DNA of 64,000 nt from Kamptonema formosum PCC 10802. GTDB taxonomy: Bacteria; Cyanobacteriota; Cyanobacteriia; Cyanobacteriales; Oscillatoriaceae. Location: assembly GCF_000332335.1 (NCBI RefSeq), contig NZ_KB235952.1, positions 338,319 through 402,318 on the forward strand, in the 5' to 3' direction. Positions 9,005-17,835 of this stretch are shown in pieces (position 1 is the stretch's first letter; each line of letters begins with the position of its first letter). The notes beneath the pieces are model-generated. The model did no database searches and was not told the DNA's origin. It worked only from the letters and a program-made list of their open reading frames with translations. Position numbers and translations under genes: made by a program.

Positions 9005-11869
9005 ATGACACAAGACTACTCCGGACAAAATCTGCGAGGGCGCTCCTTTAAAAGGGAAAACCTAGCCGGCGCAAACTTCTCGAATTCAGACATCCGAGGC
9101 GCAAACTTCACCGGCACCAACCTCGCCGGCGCAAACCTATCGCACTCGCAAGCCGGATTGCAGCGCCGGTGGGCAATACTTTTAGTAGCCCTCGCATTCT
9201 TCCTAGCAGCGCTTTCAGGAGCGGCATCCGGGCTAGCGGGAATTATGACATCAGGAATTGTCAGCCCGCCATTCACCCGAGAATACACCGTCATCCCCGC
9301 CGGCATTTTATCCGTCTCGCTAGCAATCTACTATACCGTCACGGTGCTACAGGGATACACATCAGGTTTAGTAGCTTGCGCAGTTTCCATATCCGCAGCC
9401 GTCGCGATAATTGGCACTTTAACAGGAGCGTTAGCCGGCTCAGGAGTTGCAGCTTTAACGGTGGCTTGGGTTGTAGTTGGAACCCTGACTGGAGCTATAG
9501 CTGTGGTTGTAGTGGGAGCCGTAGCCCGCTCTGAAACATTGAGTGCGGCGCTGGCTTTTGTAAGCACATTCTACTGGGTTTTTGCTGGCTCTGTTGCTTG
9601 GTATGTAGCGGGTATGGTCGCTAAAGCCGGTATTGGCGCTCCACCCGGAAAAGCGTCTGTAGCCAAATCGGTCACTGTAGCTTACTCTAAAGTAGGGGCC
9701 TATTCTATCGCCTGGGCTTTTGCTGGAAGTGGGGCGGAAATTATCGCCAGAACTGTTGCTGTCGGGGGAGCTTGCGGTGTGGCGGCGCTAGGCGTATATG
9801 TGGGAGTTCGCTCTCTAGCAGCCGATGAAAAATTTGCCTTACCCCGACGGATAGGAATTTTCTTGGCTGCTACCGGCGGGACAAACTTTCGCGACGCCAA
9901 CCTCACAGATGCAGAGTTTAGTGCGGCGACACTCAAAAACACAAATTTTAACGGCGCAACCCTGACGCGCACCTGCTTCTCGCACGCCAAAAAACTCGAC
10001 CGATCCCGCATTTGGGCAACTTACTTAAAAGACGCGCCGGTGCGGCTGCTGGTGATTACAGGAAATGGGCGAGACAAAAACTTCGACCGGCTGAACCTGC
10101 AAGGATTGAATTTGCGCGGCGCTGACTTAGACTATGCCAGCTTTATTGGAGCCAATCTCAGCGAAGCGAATTTGCAGTCAGCGAACTTGTCTAACGCTAA
10201 ACTCGTACAAACCCAGCTAGACAATGCAGATTTCACCGGCGCAACCCTCACCGGAGCTTACATCGAAGACTGGGGCATCACCGTGGGAACCAAACTGGAT
10301 GGAGTGACTTGCGAGTATATTTACATGCGCTTGCCCACCAAAGACGATCCCGATGCCTGTCGCAAACCTGACAATAAAAACGAAGTCTTTCGAGAGGGCG
10401 ACTTTGCCGACTTTATCGCCCCCATCTTTAAAACCCTTGACCTCTACCACAACCAAGGCGTTGACCCCCGCTCTATTGCCATTGCCTTCAAGCGGCTCGC
10501 AGAAAACCATCCCGAAGCCGATCTAGAACTCGTGGCAATGGAAAAACGAGGGCTAGATAAATTCTTGCTGAGAGCCAAAACAGCAGGAGGAGTCGATCGC
10601 TCCCAACTGAGCGCCGAATACTTTGAAGACTACAACCGCCTGAAATCTCTGCCTGAAAACGATATAGGCTTGCTCCTAGCCGAACAAGACGCCCGGATTC
10701 GCAGCCTAGAAACCATGCTAGCGACAGCGCTCAATCCCAACTCTTTTGCCGGCACCGCAAGCCGGGAAAATAAAGGCCCTGGCAAATTAGCTATCCTCAC
10801 CTTAGGCGACGGAGACTTCGAGAGAGGGTTTCCAGCAGCCAGCGCCCTGATCTGGGCTGACGATCGCCTGCCGGCGCAATTTCCCGGCAAACTGCCACCC
10901 GCTCCAGACATTCCCGAACTCTACCGCCGGTGGAAGTCAATGTACGACGCTTTGGGGTTCAGCTTCCGAGTCAGTGCTGATCCCAATCAAGCCGCCAATG
11001 TTTCAAAACCGCAATTTCGCCAATTATCCGACCAGTTAGGTGAGCGACTCAACACCTGGCTAAACTCCGACACCTTTCGCCCCATCCAAAATAAATTGCG
11101 CGAAAAATTCCAGCCGGCTGACGAACTGCGAGTTATCATACAAGCCGAAGGAATCCTGCGGCAACTTCCCTGGCACCTCTGGGATTTTTTCGACACTTAC
11201 CGCAAAGCAGAAGTAGCCCTGAGCGCCCCCTTTAGCGACCGAGCAGAAAAATCAGCCCCCCCGCGAACTCGCATCCGAATCCTAGCCATTCTCGGCAACA
11301 GCAGCGGAATTGACATCGAAGCTGATCGCGCCTTACTGCAAAACTTACCCGACGCCGAAACCGTCTTCCTCCCAGAACCCCAGCGCCGGCAAGTCAGCGA
11401 GCAACTGTGGGACGAACAAGGCTGGGACATCCTCTTCTTTGCAGGGCACAGTTCCTCTCATGCGGACGGACAAACAGGGCACATCTGCATCAATCACAGC
11501 GCTCCCAACAGCCAACTGTCAGTTGCTGACCTAAAAAACGCCCTCAAAAAAGCCATTGAGCGGGGCTTAAAACTCGCCATCTTCAACTCGTGTGACGGTT
11601 TAGGGCTGGCGCGACAGCTAGCCGAAGAACACATTCCGCAAATCATCGTCATGCGCCAAGATGTCCCCGACATAGTAGCGCAAGACTTCCTGAAAAACTT
11701 CCTCACAGCCTTTGCCGGTGGCAAATCCCTTTACTCCTCCGTGCGAGAAGCGAGAGAAAGACTTCAAGGACTAGAAGACGAATACCCCTGCGCCACCTGG
11801 CTGCCGGTAATTTGCCAGAACCCAGCCGAAATCCCCCCCACCTGGCAACAGCTTCTAGCCCCTCCCTAA
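9005..11869 (+). CDS. Membrane pentapeptide-repeat protein with C-terminal CHAT (caspase-like) protease
   Basis: 954 residues. Residues 1-50 are pentapeptide repeats (ANFSN, ANFTG, ANLAG); about 53-275 is a glycine/alanine-rich multi-span membrane region; about 285-425 is a second pentapeptide block; about 430-570 is the linker seen after such blocks (FIAPIFKTLDLYHNQGVDPR). The C-terminal region, about 595-945, is a CHAT domain: AGHSSS with His815 and FNSCDG with Cys863 form the expected catalytic pair, and the final ATWLPVICQNP is typical. CHAT enzymes are caspase-clan proteases, several of which act as effectors of bacterial defence or cell death. The long membrane domain between two pentapeptide solenoids is unusual. 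It is last of the four-gene block; no strong ribosome site before the ATG. Confidence 0.88.
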   Translation: MTQDYSGQNLRGRSFKRENLAGANFSNSDIRGANFTGTNLAGANLSHSQAGLQRRWAILLVALAFFLAALSGAASGLAGIMTSGIVSPPFTREYTVIPAGILSVSLAIYYTVTVLQGYTSGLVACAVSISAAVAIIGTLTGALAGSGVAALTVAWVVVGTLTGAIAVVVVGAVARSETLSAALAFVSTFYWVFAGSVAWYVAGMVAKAGIGAPPGKASVAKSVTVAYSKVGAYSIAWAFAGSGAEIIARTVAVGGACGVAALGVYVGVRSLAADEKFALPRRIGIFLAATGGTNFRDANLTDAEFSAATLKNTNFNGATLTRTCFSHAKKLDRSRIWATYLKDAPVRLLVITGNGRDKNFDRLNLQGLNLRGADLDYASFIGANLSEANLQSANLSNAKLVQTQLDNADFTGATLTGAYIEDWGITVGTKLDGVTCEYIYMRLPTKDDPDACRKPDNKNEVFREGDFADFIAPIFKTLDLYHNQGVDPRSIAIAFKRLAENHPEADLELVAMEKRGLDKFLLRAKTAGGVDRSQLSAEYFEDYNRLKSLPENDIGLLLAEQDARIRSLETMLATALNPNSFAGTASRENKGPGKLAILTLGDGDFERGFPAASALIWADDRLPAQFPGKLPPAPDIPELYRRWKSMYDALGFSFRVSADPNQAANVSKPQFRQLSDQLGERLNTWLNSDTFRPIQNKLREKFQPADELRVIIQAEGILRQLPWHLWDFFDTYRKAEVALSAPFSDRAEKSAPPRTRIRILAILGNSSGIDIEADRALLQNLPDAETVFLPEPQRRQVSEQLWDEQGWDILFFAGHSSSHADGQTGHICINHSAPNSQLSVADLKNALKKAIERGLKLAIFNSCDGLGLARQLAEEHIPQIIVMRQDVPDIVAQDFLKNFLTAFAGGKSLYSSVREARERLQGLEDEYPCATWLPVICQNPAEIPPTWQQLLAPP

Positions 11870-11947
11870 TCCTCTCCCCCCGCCTTGGCGCTCAGGCGCG
11901 TCTTGGCGGTTCAATCCCCCCCTCCCTCACACCTTACGAGTGCCGGT

Positions 11948-13222
11948 TCAGTCCATCGCCACATCCAACTTCCCCGACAGCAACCCAGACATCAGCACAT
12001 CCCGCGTGCGCCGCAAATTGCTCGTTTGCTCCTGCAACACCTCTATTTGCTTGAACACCGGCTCTACTAGCGCCACATACTGCCGGTGAGTCGGCTCATC
12101 AGGCACAGCAATCAGCACCTTGCGAAAATTGCTCAGATAAATCTCCTTAAACATCACCCCCGACGCCAGACTGCTAATCCTGTCCTTATTCTCCTCCACC
12201 CAAAAATAAAGAAAATACGGCGACAGCCGCTCATTCGGAATGCACGTAATAAACCCCTGATTCGTACAAGCCGGCTTGGAATTAATCGCCACCACCCCAA
12301 TAGTAGCCCGACTCGTCACCATCACCGAATACGGCGGAAACACCCGCGTCTTGCTCTTGCGCCGGCCCAATTCCGTAACCTTCCGCGCCGATTCCGAAAT
12401 AAACATCGTACCGGCATTCGTCAGATCCGTCGGCGTAAACCAAGTCATATCCCCATTTTCCCAGTATTCCTGCTTCTTCGTCGAAGGCGTATCCCCACTC
12501 ACCGTCGCCATCGCCTCACCAATCTTTGTAATCTCCCACCTCTCAGAAATTCGCCCCACCGACGAGTCCACAATCTTCACCCCTTCCCAACCCGGAAAGC
12601 GCAAGTAGACAAACCACTCCCGAAAGATCGTCCGCGCCATTGATTCCAGCAACTTCATCCGCTGCAAGTTCACCGTAATCAACTCATCATACGCCAAGAG
12701 AACCTCCGCAATCTTGCGCTGGTTCTCCAGAGACGGGTATCTCAGCGGCAGGGATTTCAGCCCCTGCATGCTGACATACGGCTGTACCACCCCCCCCACT
12801 ATACCGTGCAAGGCATTTTGAAACACCTCACCTTTCACCCAGTAATAAAGATATGCCGGCCACAAAACCTCTTGATTTGGCCTGATAATTCCCACACTGC
12901 TAGACAGGCCAAACTGGTCTTTAGGCTTCATCAAATAAGGGATGCCAATCGTGCCAATAATCCCCATCAGCACGTCCCCAGCTCTCGGTCGGCTGGGTAT
13001 CCTTGTGTCAGGGCGAAAATACTTGTTGAAATCCGCTTCCGAAATGTGCCCCACCTTCCACAAATTCAACCCACTCTCTTTTAAATTTTTCGCCGTCACA
13101 TACAGCACCCCGGTATCCAGCCGCTCCAGTCTGGCGTGAGTGCCGTCGCCCACTGTACAGTCATCCCCGAGCCGCCGCTGCACCCATTCAGTCTTTGCCG
13201 TTTCCATCAATTGAGAAGTCAT
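11948..13222 (-). CDS. hsdS: Type I restriction-modification specificity subunit
   Basis: 424 residues from the ATG at 13222 (GGGAGAG 3-9 bases upstream; the frame is open 16 codons further but lacks a site). Two target-recognition domains alternate with two conserved helices. TRD1 begins WVQRRLGDDCTVGDGTHARL, and the first helix is SLENQRKIAEVLLAYDELI...LLESMARTIFREWF. TRD2 begins WEITKIGEAMATVSGDTPST (the common SGGTPS start), and the second helix is LVEPVFKQIEVLQEQTSNLRRTRDVLMSGLLSGKLDV. The length fits a complete HsdS. It lies 182 bp downstream of hsdM, same strand, and defines the DNA sequence the complex methylates. Confidence 0.93.
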   Translation of the reverse strand: MTSQLMETAKTEWVQRRLGDDCTVGDGTHARLERLDTGVLYVTAKNLKESGLNLWKVGHISEADFNKYFRPDTRIPSRPRAGDVLMGIIGTIGIPYLMKPKDQFGLSSSVGIIRPNQEVLWPAYLYYWVKGEVFQNALHGIVGGVVQPYVSMQGLKSLPLRYPSLENQRKIAEVLLAYDELITVNLQRMKLLESMARTIFREWFVYLRFPGWEGVKIVDSSVGRISERWEITKIGEAMATVSGDTPSTKKQEYWENGDMTWFTPTDLTNAGTMFISESARKVTELGRRKSKTRVFPPYSVMVTSRATIGVVAINSKPACTNQGFITCIPNERLSPYFLYFWVEENKDRISSLASGVMFKEIYLSNFRKVLIAVPDEPTHRQYVALVEPVFKQIEVLQEQTSNLRRTRDVLMSGLLSGKLDVAMD

Positions 13223-13404
13223 AACTCTCCCGTTGCATCGATTTTTATAAATTTGCAGCGTCGGGCTCACCCCCTGCGAAGGCGAGTTAACCCGACCTAT
13301 CTGCTGGCAGCACAGTATATCTCTAAACCTGCCCCTACTGCCGGTAGCTTGGGTGATGAATCAACCCGCCCCTACCCGCAATAAACTGACGTGCCGACAT
13401 TATA

Positions 13405-14928
13405 TCAAACCCCCGCATTTTTTTCCAGCAACTTCGCCACACTCTGTGCAATCCGCTCCTGAAAGTTCAGCGCAAGGGCGTTGAGCTTCACCAGTTCCTC
13501 ATTCAGCTCTTCGAGCCTTTCGGCAAAGTCGAAATCCTCCTCCTGCGTCTTTGCAACGCCCACATAGCGCCCTGGGTTGAGACTCCAGCTTTGCGCCTCA
13601 ATCTCTGCAAGGGTTGCCACCTTGCACAGCCCCGGCACATCGGTGTACACTCCCTCTGGAAACATCTTGCGCAGCATTTCCTCGCCGCCCTTACCCGTCG
13701 CCAGATCCTCGCCCCGGTACATGCGCACGATGTTTGTCAGAAACTCTATCTGCGCCGGATTGAACTGCCGGTGGGCGCGATCGCTCTGGTGGAAGATGTG
13801 CCGAGCCTCAATAAACAGCACCTTATCCCGGCGCGGCGTCCTCACCTTGGCCCGATCCAAAAACCACAGCGTGCACGGCAGCCGCACCGTATAGAAAAAG
13901 TATGGCCCCACCACAATCATCACGTCTACCGCCCCGCTCAAAATCAGCTGGCGGCGGATCTCCTGTTCCGAGAGCAGGGTGTCGCTAGCTGAGTTTGCCA
14001 TCACGAACCCCGCCCGCCCCGTTTCTTTCAGGGCGCTGTAGATTAGCTGAATCCACAGATAATTTGCATTATCCACCCTCGGCAGGCCAAACGGAAAGCG
14101 GCTGTCGTCTTTCAGGCGCTGCTTGTCCACCCTGTCCACATTAAACGGCGGATTGGCCATCACAAAGTCAAACTGGCCGGTGCTGCTGTGGACATCCTCG
14201 TAGTAGGTGTTGCAGTGGCGAATGTCCCCCACCAGCCCGTGCACAGCCAGATTTAGCTTGCACAGGCGCACCGTCTCGGCAATCTTGTCTTGCCCGAAAA
14301 TGCTAATTTCCGCGCTCGGGTTGTGGTTGCGCTTTTCCACAAACGACGCACTCTGCACGAACATCCCCCCGGAACCGCACGCTGGGTCAAAAATGCGCCC
14401 GTGGTAGGGCTCAATGATCTCCACAATCAGCTTCACAATCGACGTGGGGGTGAAGAACTCGCCGCCCTTCTGCCCCTCGCTCATCGCGAAGTTCCCCAGA
14501 AAATACTCGTATATCTTCCCGAAGGCGTCCCCTTCTATGTCCATCGGGATCGCCTGGAAGTTCTCGATTAGCGCCACCAGGATGTCGCTGTCGAGCCGGT
14601 GATAGTTCTTCGGCAATACCTCTTTCAGCTGCTGGTTCGCCGCTTCCACCGCGTGCATGGCGTCGTCGATCGCCTGACCGATGTCCACTGTTTTTGGCAG
14701 CTTCGCCAGTTTGGAGAAACGGGCCACTTCCGGCAGGCACATCCTGAACCCCGACCCCACTTTCTCTCGCTGCGCCGCACAGTGTAATATCCTGTACTCG
14801 GCAAAGCGGAGGAAAATCAGCCCTAGCACCGGCACCGAATATTCCGACGGCTTCAGTTTGGAATTGGCCCGCAGCTGGTCGGCAGCTGCCCACAGGCGCT
14901 TTTCAATTTCGCTGTACTTCGCTGGCAT
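13405..14928 (-). CDS. hsdM: Type I restriction-modification N6-adenine methyltransferase subunit
   Basis: 507 residues. The N-terminal HsdM helical domain ([23 protein letters not shown]) is followed by a class I methyltransferase core with motif I DPACGSGG (Asp181) and motif IV NPPF (Asn259), the N6-adenine signature, preceded by [17 protein letters not shown]. Full length and apparently intact. Together with HsdS it would form an M2S methyltransferase. No hsdR is found on either side: upstream is an 800 bp non-coding stretch and downstream of hsdS is the convergent CHAT gene. The complex is therefore methylation-only unless hsdR lies elsewhere in the genome. Confidence 0.95.
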   Translation of the reverse strand: MPAKYSEIEKRLWAAADQLRANSKLKPSEYSVPVLGLIFLRFAEYRILHCAAQREKVGSGFRMCLPEVARFSKLAKLPKTVDIGQAIDDAMHAVEAANQQLKEVLPKNYHRLDSDILVALIENFQAIPMDIEGDAFGKIYEYFLGNFAMSEGQKGGEFFTPTSIVKLIVEIIEPYHGRIFDPACGSGGMFVQSASFVEKRNHNPSAEISIFGQDKIAETVRLCKLNLAVHGLVGDIRHCNTYYEDVHSSTGQFDFVMANPPFNVDRVDKQRLKDDSRFPFGLPRVDNANYLWIQLIYSALKETGRAGFVMANSASDTLLSEQEIRRQLILSGAVDVMIVVGPYFFYTVRLPCTLWFLDRAKVRTPRRDKVLFIEARHIFHQSDRAHRQFNPAQIEFLTNIVRMYRGEDLATGKGGEEMLRKMFPEGVYTDVPGLCKVATLAEIEAQSWSLNPGRYVGVAKTQEEDFDFAERLEELNEELVKLNALALNFQERIAQSVAKLLEKNAGV

Positions 14929-15178
14929 CTCATACGCTGGTTGTCACTTTTAAGCTCTGAGTCGCGAATCCAAGACTCCTAACTCCTAGCTTCTACCCCA
15001 TTCTACGCCCAACCCAGCTGATGCGTGTTAACCCCACCCTAAGAAATTCCAAAACCCGGCTTTCTCTAAAAACGTGGGCGCACATTCTAGCCCCAGGGGC
15101 TGGGCCAATGTGCCACGGGTGTCTGCTACGAACGCCGGTGCGTTCGTTTGGCCATGAACCGCCCCCGTGAAGGAAGGC

Positions 15179-15297
15179 TATAGCGGTTTTCTGTTCGATT
15201 GCGTGCCAGAAACCCGGAAGGGGCGGTCTCCGTGGGTGGCACCGCCCCTACGCTCACCGGGTTTCTCAGTACCTCACTTTGGATGAAAACCGCTCTA
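15179..15297. repeat. Dispersed palindromic element, copy 3, with nested palindrome
   Basis: Ends TATAGCGGTTTTC and GGATGAAAACCGCTCTA match copies 1 and 2. The usual core is replaced by about 40 bp that is itself palindromic (GGGGCGGT...ACCGCCCC), splitting the GAAACCCGG/CCGGGTTTCT arms. Confidence 0.75.
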
Positions 15298-15492
15298 AAC
15301 TTGACACCGGCAGGCCCCACTGCAACACCGGCTCTCCAAGCCGGCAGGCACCCCGCCGCCACACCATAGCACAAGCCGGTGCCTGCTTTCCTTAAGGAAT
15401 CATAAAAAATTTCCCCAAGGGTTGCACCTTACCCCAGGGTGTGTTACGATTGTTGTTGTAAATAAAAATTCTAAAAGTTTAATCCCTATCAA

Positions 15493-15586
15493 GAGCTTTA
15501 AAACAGCTCCTGACAGGTTGGAAAGCACCAGACTGCATCAGAACCAGTCCAGAAACCAAAGGCAATTTTAAGCTTTCCCCACCTGT
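15493..15586 (+). other. Structured RNA-like element, unassigned
   Basis: GAGCT (15493-15497) pairs with AGCTC (15505-15509). ACAGGT (15513-15518) plus GGAAAGC (15520-15526) pair with GCTTTCC (15572-15578) plus ACCTGT (15581-15586), making a 13 bp stem with one small bulge. GACTG (15531-15535) pairs with CAGTC (15545-15549) inside it. No open frame of note crosses the region. It matches no riboswitch I know; the strand shown is a guess because stems read on both strands. It lies just outside the probable left end of the IS605-type element. Confidence 0.45.
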
Positions 15587-15696
15587 CCCGGAAGCCCAGA
15601 GCTATAGAACTCAGGGATGCTAGAGCTTTTAGGCAAACATCAAAAACAGGGGACAACCAAAATGGCCCACACCGAAAGAAGACCGGGACTCTGGTA

Positions 15697-15719
15697 GCCC
15701 CGCATTTTCAAATCGGGGC
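15697..15719. other. IS left-end hairpin
   Basis: GCCCCG (15697-15702) and CGGGGC (15714-15719) around CATTTTCAAAT. The stem matches that of the right-end hairpin, as expected for the two TnpA binding sites. Confidence 0.6.
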
Positions 15720-15731
15720 GGAAAGACGACT

Positions 15732-15749
15732 CGCCTGATTTATCAGGCG
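15732..15749 (-). terminator. Hairpin just beyond tnpA
   Basis: CGCCTGA/TCAGGCG with a four-base TTTA loop, 12 bases past the tnpA stop on the minus strand. No long U-run follows, so a factor-independent role is uncertain. Confidence 0.4.
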
Positions 15750-15761
15750 TCACTTATGCCG

Positions 15762-16169
15762 TCACTTATAATGATGCGGATCGTTAATGTACGCTTCTAT
15801 AATGGCTGAACTTACCTTCCCGGTTGTGTCGTAGAAATATGCGTGAGTCCACAAAGTAGGGAGTTTAAGCAGGTGCGGGAATTCCTGCCGCAAATATCTT
15901 GAAGAGCGCCCCTTAAATGCTTTAACTATTGAGTTGATAGGGGTGCTTGGATCGTGTTCAACCAATAAGTGAACGTGGTCTGGAGCTATCTCCATGCACT
16001 TTATTATCCACTTTTTCTCTGCTGCCACCTCTGTTAATATCTGACTCAGCCTAAACTTTACGTCTCCTATTAAAACTGGTTTCCGGCGTTTAGGTATCCA
16101 GACTGGATGTACCGTCGCCGAACCGACAGAGTGGTTGTTGTGCCTATATTGCCTGCTTGTCGCCTTCAT
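15762..16169 (-). CDS. tnpA: IS200/IS605 TnpA, HUH-tyrosine transposase
   Basis: 135 residues, normal family length. The metal-binding HUH motif is HVH at 65-67 (DHVHLLVEHD) and the nucleophile is Tyr127 in AIIEAYIND, the same position number as in IS608 TnpA. It acts as a dimer on single-stranded DNA at replication forks, cutting at the element ends marked by subterminal hairpins. All catalytic residues are present, so it should be functional. GAAGAA lies just before the ATG. Divergent from tnpB, 91 bp apart. Confidence 0.92.
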   Translation of the reverse strand: MKATSRQYRHNNHSVGSATVHPVWIPKRRKPVLIGDVKFRLSQILTEVAAEKKWIIKCMEIAPDHVHLLVEHDPSTPINSIVKAFKGRSSRYLRQEFPHLLKLPTLWTHAYFYDTTGKVSSAIIEAYINDPHHYK

Positions 16170-16260
16170 AATTCTTCACATATACCCCTTGACAGTCCTA
16201 AGCGCTTGTTGCTACTGTTGATAGTGTAGCGCGATAGACAAAAGCTGGTGGTGATTAATA

Positions 16261-17796
16261 TTGGCTAGGAGTAAGACAACATCGTTCATCACGGAACTAC
16301 CGTTGGTTCTAGACAGCAAGCAAGATGCCGAATTGCGGTCCCGGTTTCAAGCGGCGCGGCAACTGTACAACGCCTGCTTGAATGAAGCGATGGTGCGAAT
16401 GGAACTATTGCGCAACTCTGATGCCTACAGAGCAGCCAAGAAAATACCTAGAGAACAAAAATCGGAAAGAAATTTAGCTTTTGGTGATGCTCGTAAACAA
16501 TATCGCTATTCAGACTACGACATTCAGGCGTATGCTACCACTGTCGCTAACAAATCTAAGTGGATAGGTAAAAAAGTAGATTCCAATACTCAACAGACGT
16601 TAGCCACCCGTGCGTTTAAAGCTAGCGAGAAAGTCCTATTCGGACTTGCCAAAAAGGTACGATATAAAGTCCCCACTAGGTTTAAGTCAGTAGAGGGTAA
16701 GACTAACAAACAGGGTATCCGCTGGAAGGATAACCAGTTTGTCTGGGGTAAGTTAGAGCTAACGCCAATAATTGACTGGGATAATCCGGTAATCTTGCAC
16801 GGCCTTACCTCTAAGGTTAAGTATGTCCGTGTATTGTGGCGTGAGCTTAATGGTAAGCGTCGCTGGTATGTTCAGTTAATTAATGAAGGAGTGCCGTACC
16901 AGAAAGAGAAAAACTCTGTCTCTGATGGAGTAGTTGGGCTAGACCTCAACATATCCCATATTGCCTTTGTGGGAGATAGCGGTGCGGGATTATTACCATT
17001 TGCAGAGGGAGTGCCAACCTATGAGCGTGAGATAAAAGCCTTACAGCGTCAGATGGAGAGGTCTAGACGTGCCAATAACCCCGATAACTACAATTCTGAC
17101 TTTGAAGGAAAACGAGGGCGCAAGACTGTCCTCAAGAAGGGGAAGTGTAAAAAGGGTAAATCCAAGTGGAATAATTCCAAGAGATACCAGTGTGTTTCCC
17201 GTAAGAAACGTGAGTTAGAACGTAGAAAAGCTGCTTATGCAAAGTCCCAAAACCGGAAGGTGGTTAACGAGATACTTAGGCATGGCAAGAATATCAAAAC
17301 CGAGAAGGTATCGATAAAAGGCTGGCAGAAGCGTTATGGTAAAGCCATAGCTGCTAAGTCCCCAGGTTTTGTCCAATCTGAATTGAAACGTAAAGCTGAG
17401 AACGCTGGCGGTTCATTCTATAAGTTTTCTACTCAGAAGACAGCGCTATCACAAACTCATCTGAATGGTGAGCGGATTAAGAAGAAATTATCCGAGAGAG
17501 TTCATCGTGATGTAACAGGAGTTGTGATGCACCGGGATTTATTTAGCGCTTACCTGAGTAGATACGTTGATGAGGATGACAAGCTTTCATTGCAGGATGC
17601 TAGTAATAGTTATCGGGGGACGGAGCCGTTCCTTGTGGAGGCATGGAAGCAATATCAAGAAGCCGCGAAACGAGTAGGCGAGTCCGAAAGTAGGAAGTCT
17701 CATTCTCCCTCGGAGCGGTTCTCCCGAAAGCATAGAAAGTGCAGCCAGATAGCCAACCGTAAAAAGTTAGGGCGAAAAGCTGCGCCCAATTCTTAG
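16261..17796 (+). CDS. tnpB: TnpB, RNA-guided nuclease-type protein lacking zinc-finger cysteines
   Basis: 511 residues from a TTG start (GGTGGTGA about 6 bases upstream). RuvC-I is VVGLDLNISHIAFV (Asp228), RuvC-II is KTEKVSIKGWQKRYGKA (Glu348), and RuvC-III is MHRDLFSAYL (Asp426), so all three acidic residues are present. Between II and III a typical TnpB has a four-cysteine finger (SQxCxxCG...CxxCG); here this reads LSQTHLNGERIKKKL then VHRDVTGVVMHRD (396-426), with no cysteine. A lysine-rich insert at about 285-325 and an 80-residue C-terminal extension make it longer than the usual 370-410. TnpB proteins use an RNA from the element's right end to cut the empty donor site. This looks like a cyanobacterial subclade rather than a broken gene, since the rest is intact. 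Confidence 0.88.
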   Translation: MARSKTTSFITELPLVLDSKQDAELRSRFQAARQLYNACLNEAMVRMELLRNSDAYRAAKKIPREQKSERNLAFGDARKQYRYSDYDIQAYATTVANKSKWIGKKVDSNTQQTLATRAFKASEKVLFGLAKKVRYKVPTRFKSVEGKTNKQGIRWKDNQFVWGKLELTPIIDWDNPVILHGLTSKVKYVRVLWRELNGKRRWYVQLINEGVPYQKEKNSVSDGVVGLDLNISHIAFVGDSGAGLLPFAEGVPTYEREIKALQRQMERSRRANNPDNYNSDFEGKRGRKTVLKKGKCKKGKSKWNNSKRYQCVSRKKRELERRKAAYAKSQNRKVVNEILRHGKNIKTEKVSIKGWQKRYGKAIAAKSPGFVQSELKRKAENAGGSFYKFSTQKTALSQTHLNGERIKKKLSERVHRDVTGVVMHRDLFSAYLSRYVDEDDKLSLQDASNSYRGTEPFLVEAWKQYQEAAKRVGESESRKSHSPSERFSRKHRKCSQIANRKKLGRKAAPNS

Positions 17797-17799
17797 CCT

Positions 17800-17835
17800 G
17801 AATCCCCGTCTCTGAGCGAGCGGGGAGTGGCTCAA
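17800..17835 (+). other. IS right end with hairpin, guide and cleavage tetranucleotides
   Basis: GAAT (17800-17803), hairpin TCCCCG/CGGGGA (17803-17826), then TCAA (17832-17835). In IS608 the GAAT guide recognises the TCAA cleavage site at this end. In TnpB systems this segment would also be the 3' scaffold of the guide RNA, with the guide itself beginning at 17836. Confidence 0.6.

Larger units (their letters stand above)
14929..15660. other. Non-coding region upstream of hsdM and left of the IS element
   Basis: Contains the hsdM promoter region, a palindromic element with a nested insertion (15179-15297) and a strongly structured segment (15493-15586). No convincing gene. In particular, no sequence encoding the missing N-terminal half of the SirB1-family protein was found here. 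Confidence 0.6.
15660..17835 (+). mobile_element. IS200/IS605-family insertion sequence (IS605-type, divergent tnpA/tnpB)
   Basis: A tyrosine-HUH transposase gene and a tnpB gene are transcribed away from each other. Outside tnpA lies a hairpin with a CCCCG/CGGGG stem (15697-15719); outside tnpB is a second hairpin with the same stem (17803-17826). These are the expected subterminal hairpins bound by TnpA. The right end is placed at TCAA (17832-17835), 9 bases beyond its hairpin, with GAAT just before the hairpin, the spacing and guide pair known from IS608. The left cleavage site is not resolved (somewhere in about 15640-15696). No inverted repeats or target duplications are expected for this family. 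Right of the element is the truncated SirB1-family gene. Confidence 0.8.

Noticed and set aside
12086-12643. 185-codon frame antisense to hsdS
   Set aside because: Extremely rich in Arg, His and Pro; a shadow of a well-conserved gene.
15126-15374. 82-codon minus-strand frame left of the IS
   Set aside because: Runs through the palindromic element; no similarity or start signal.
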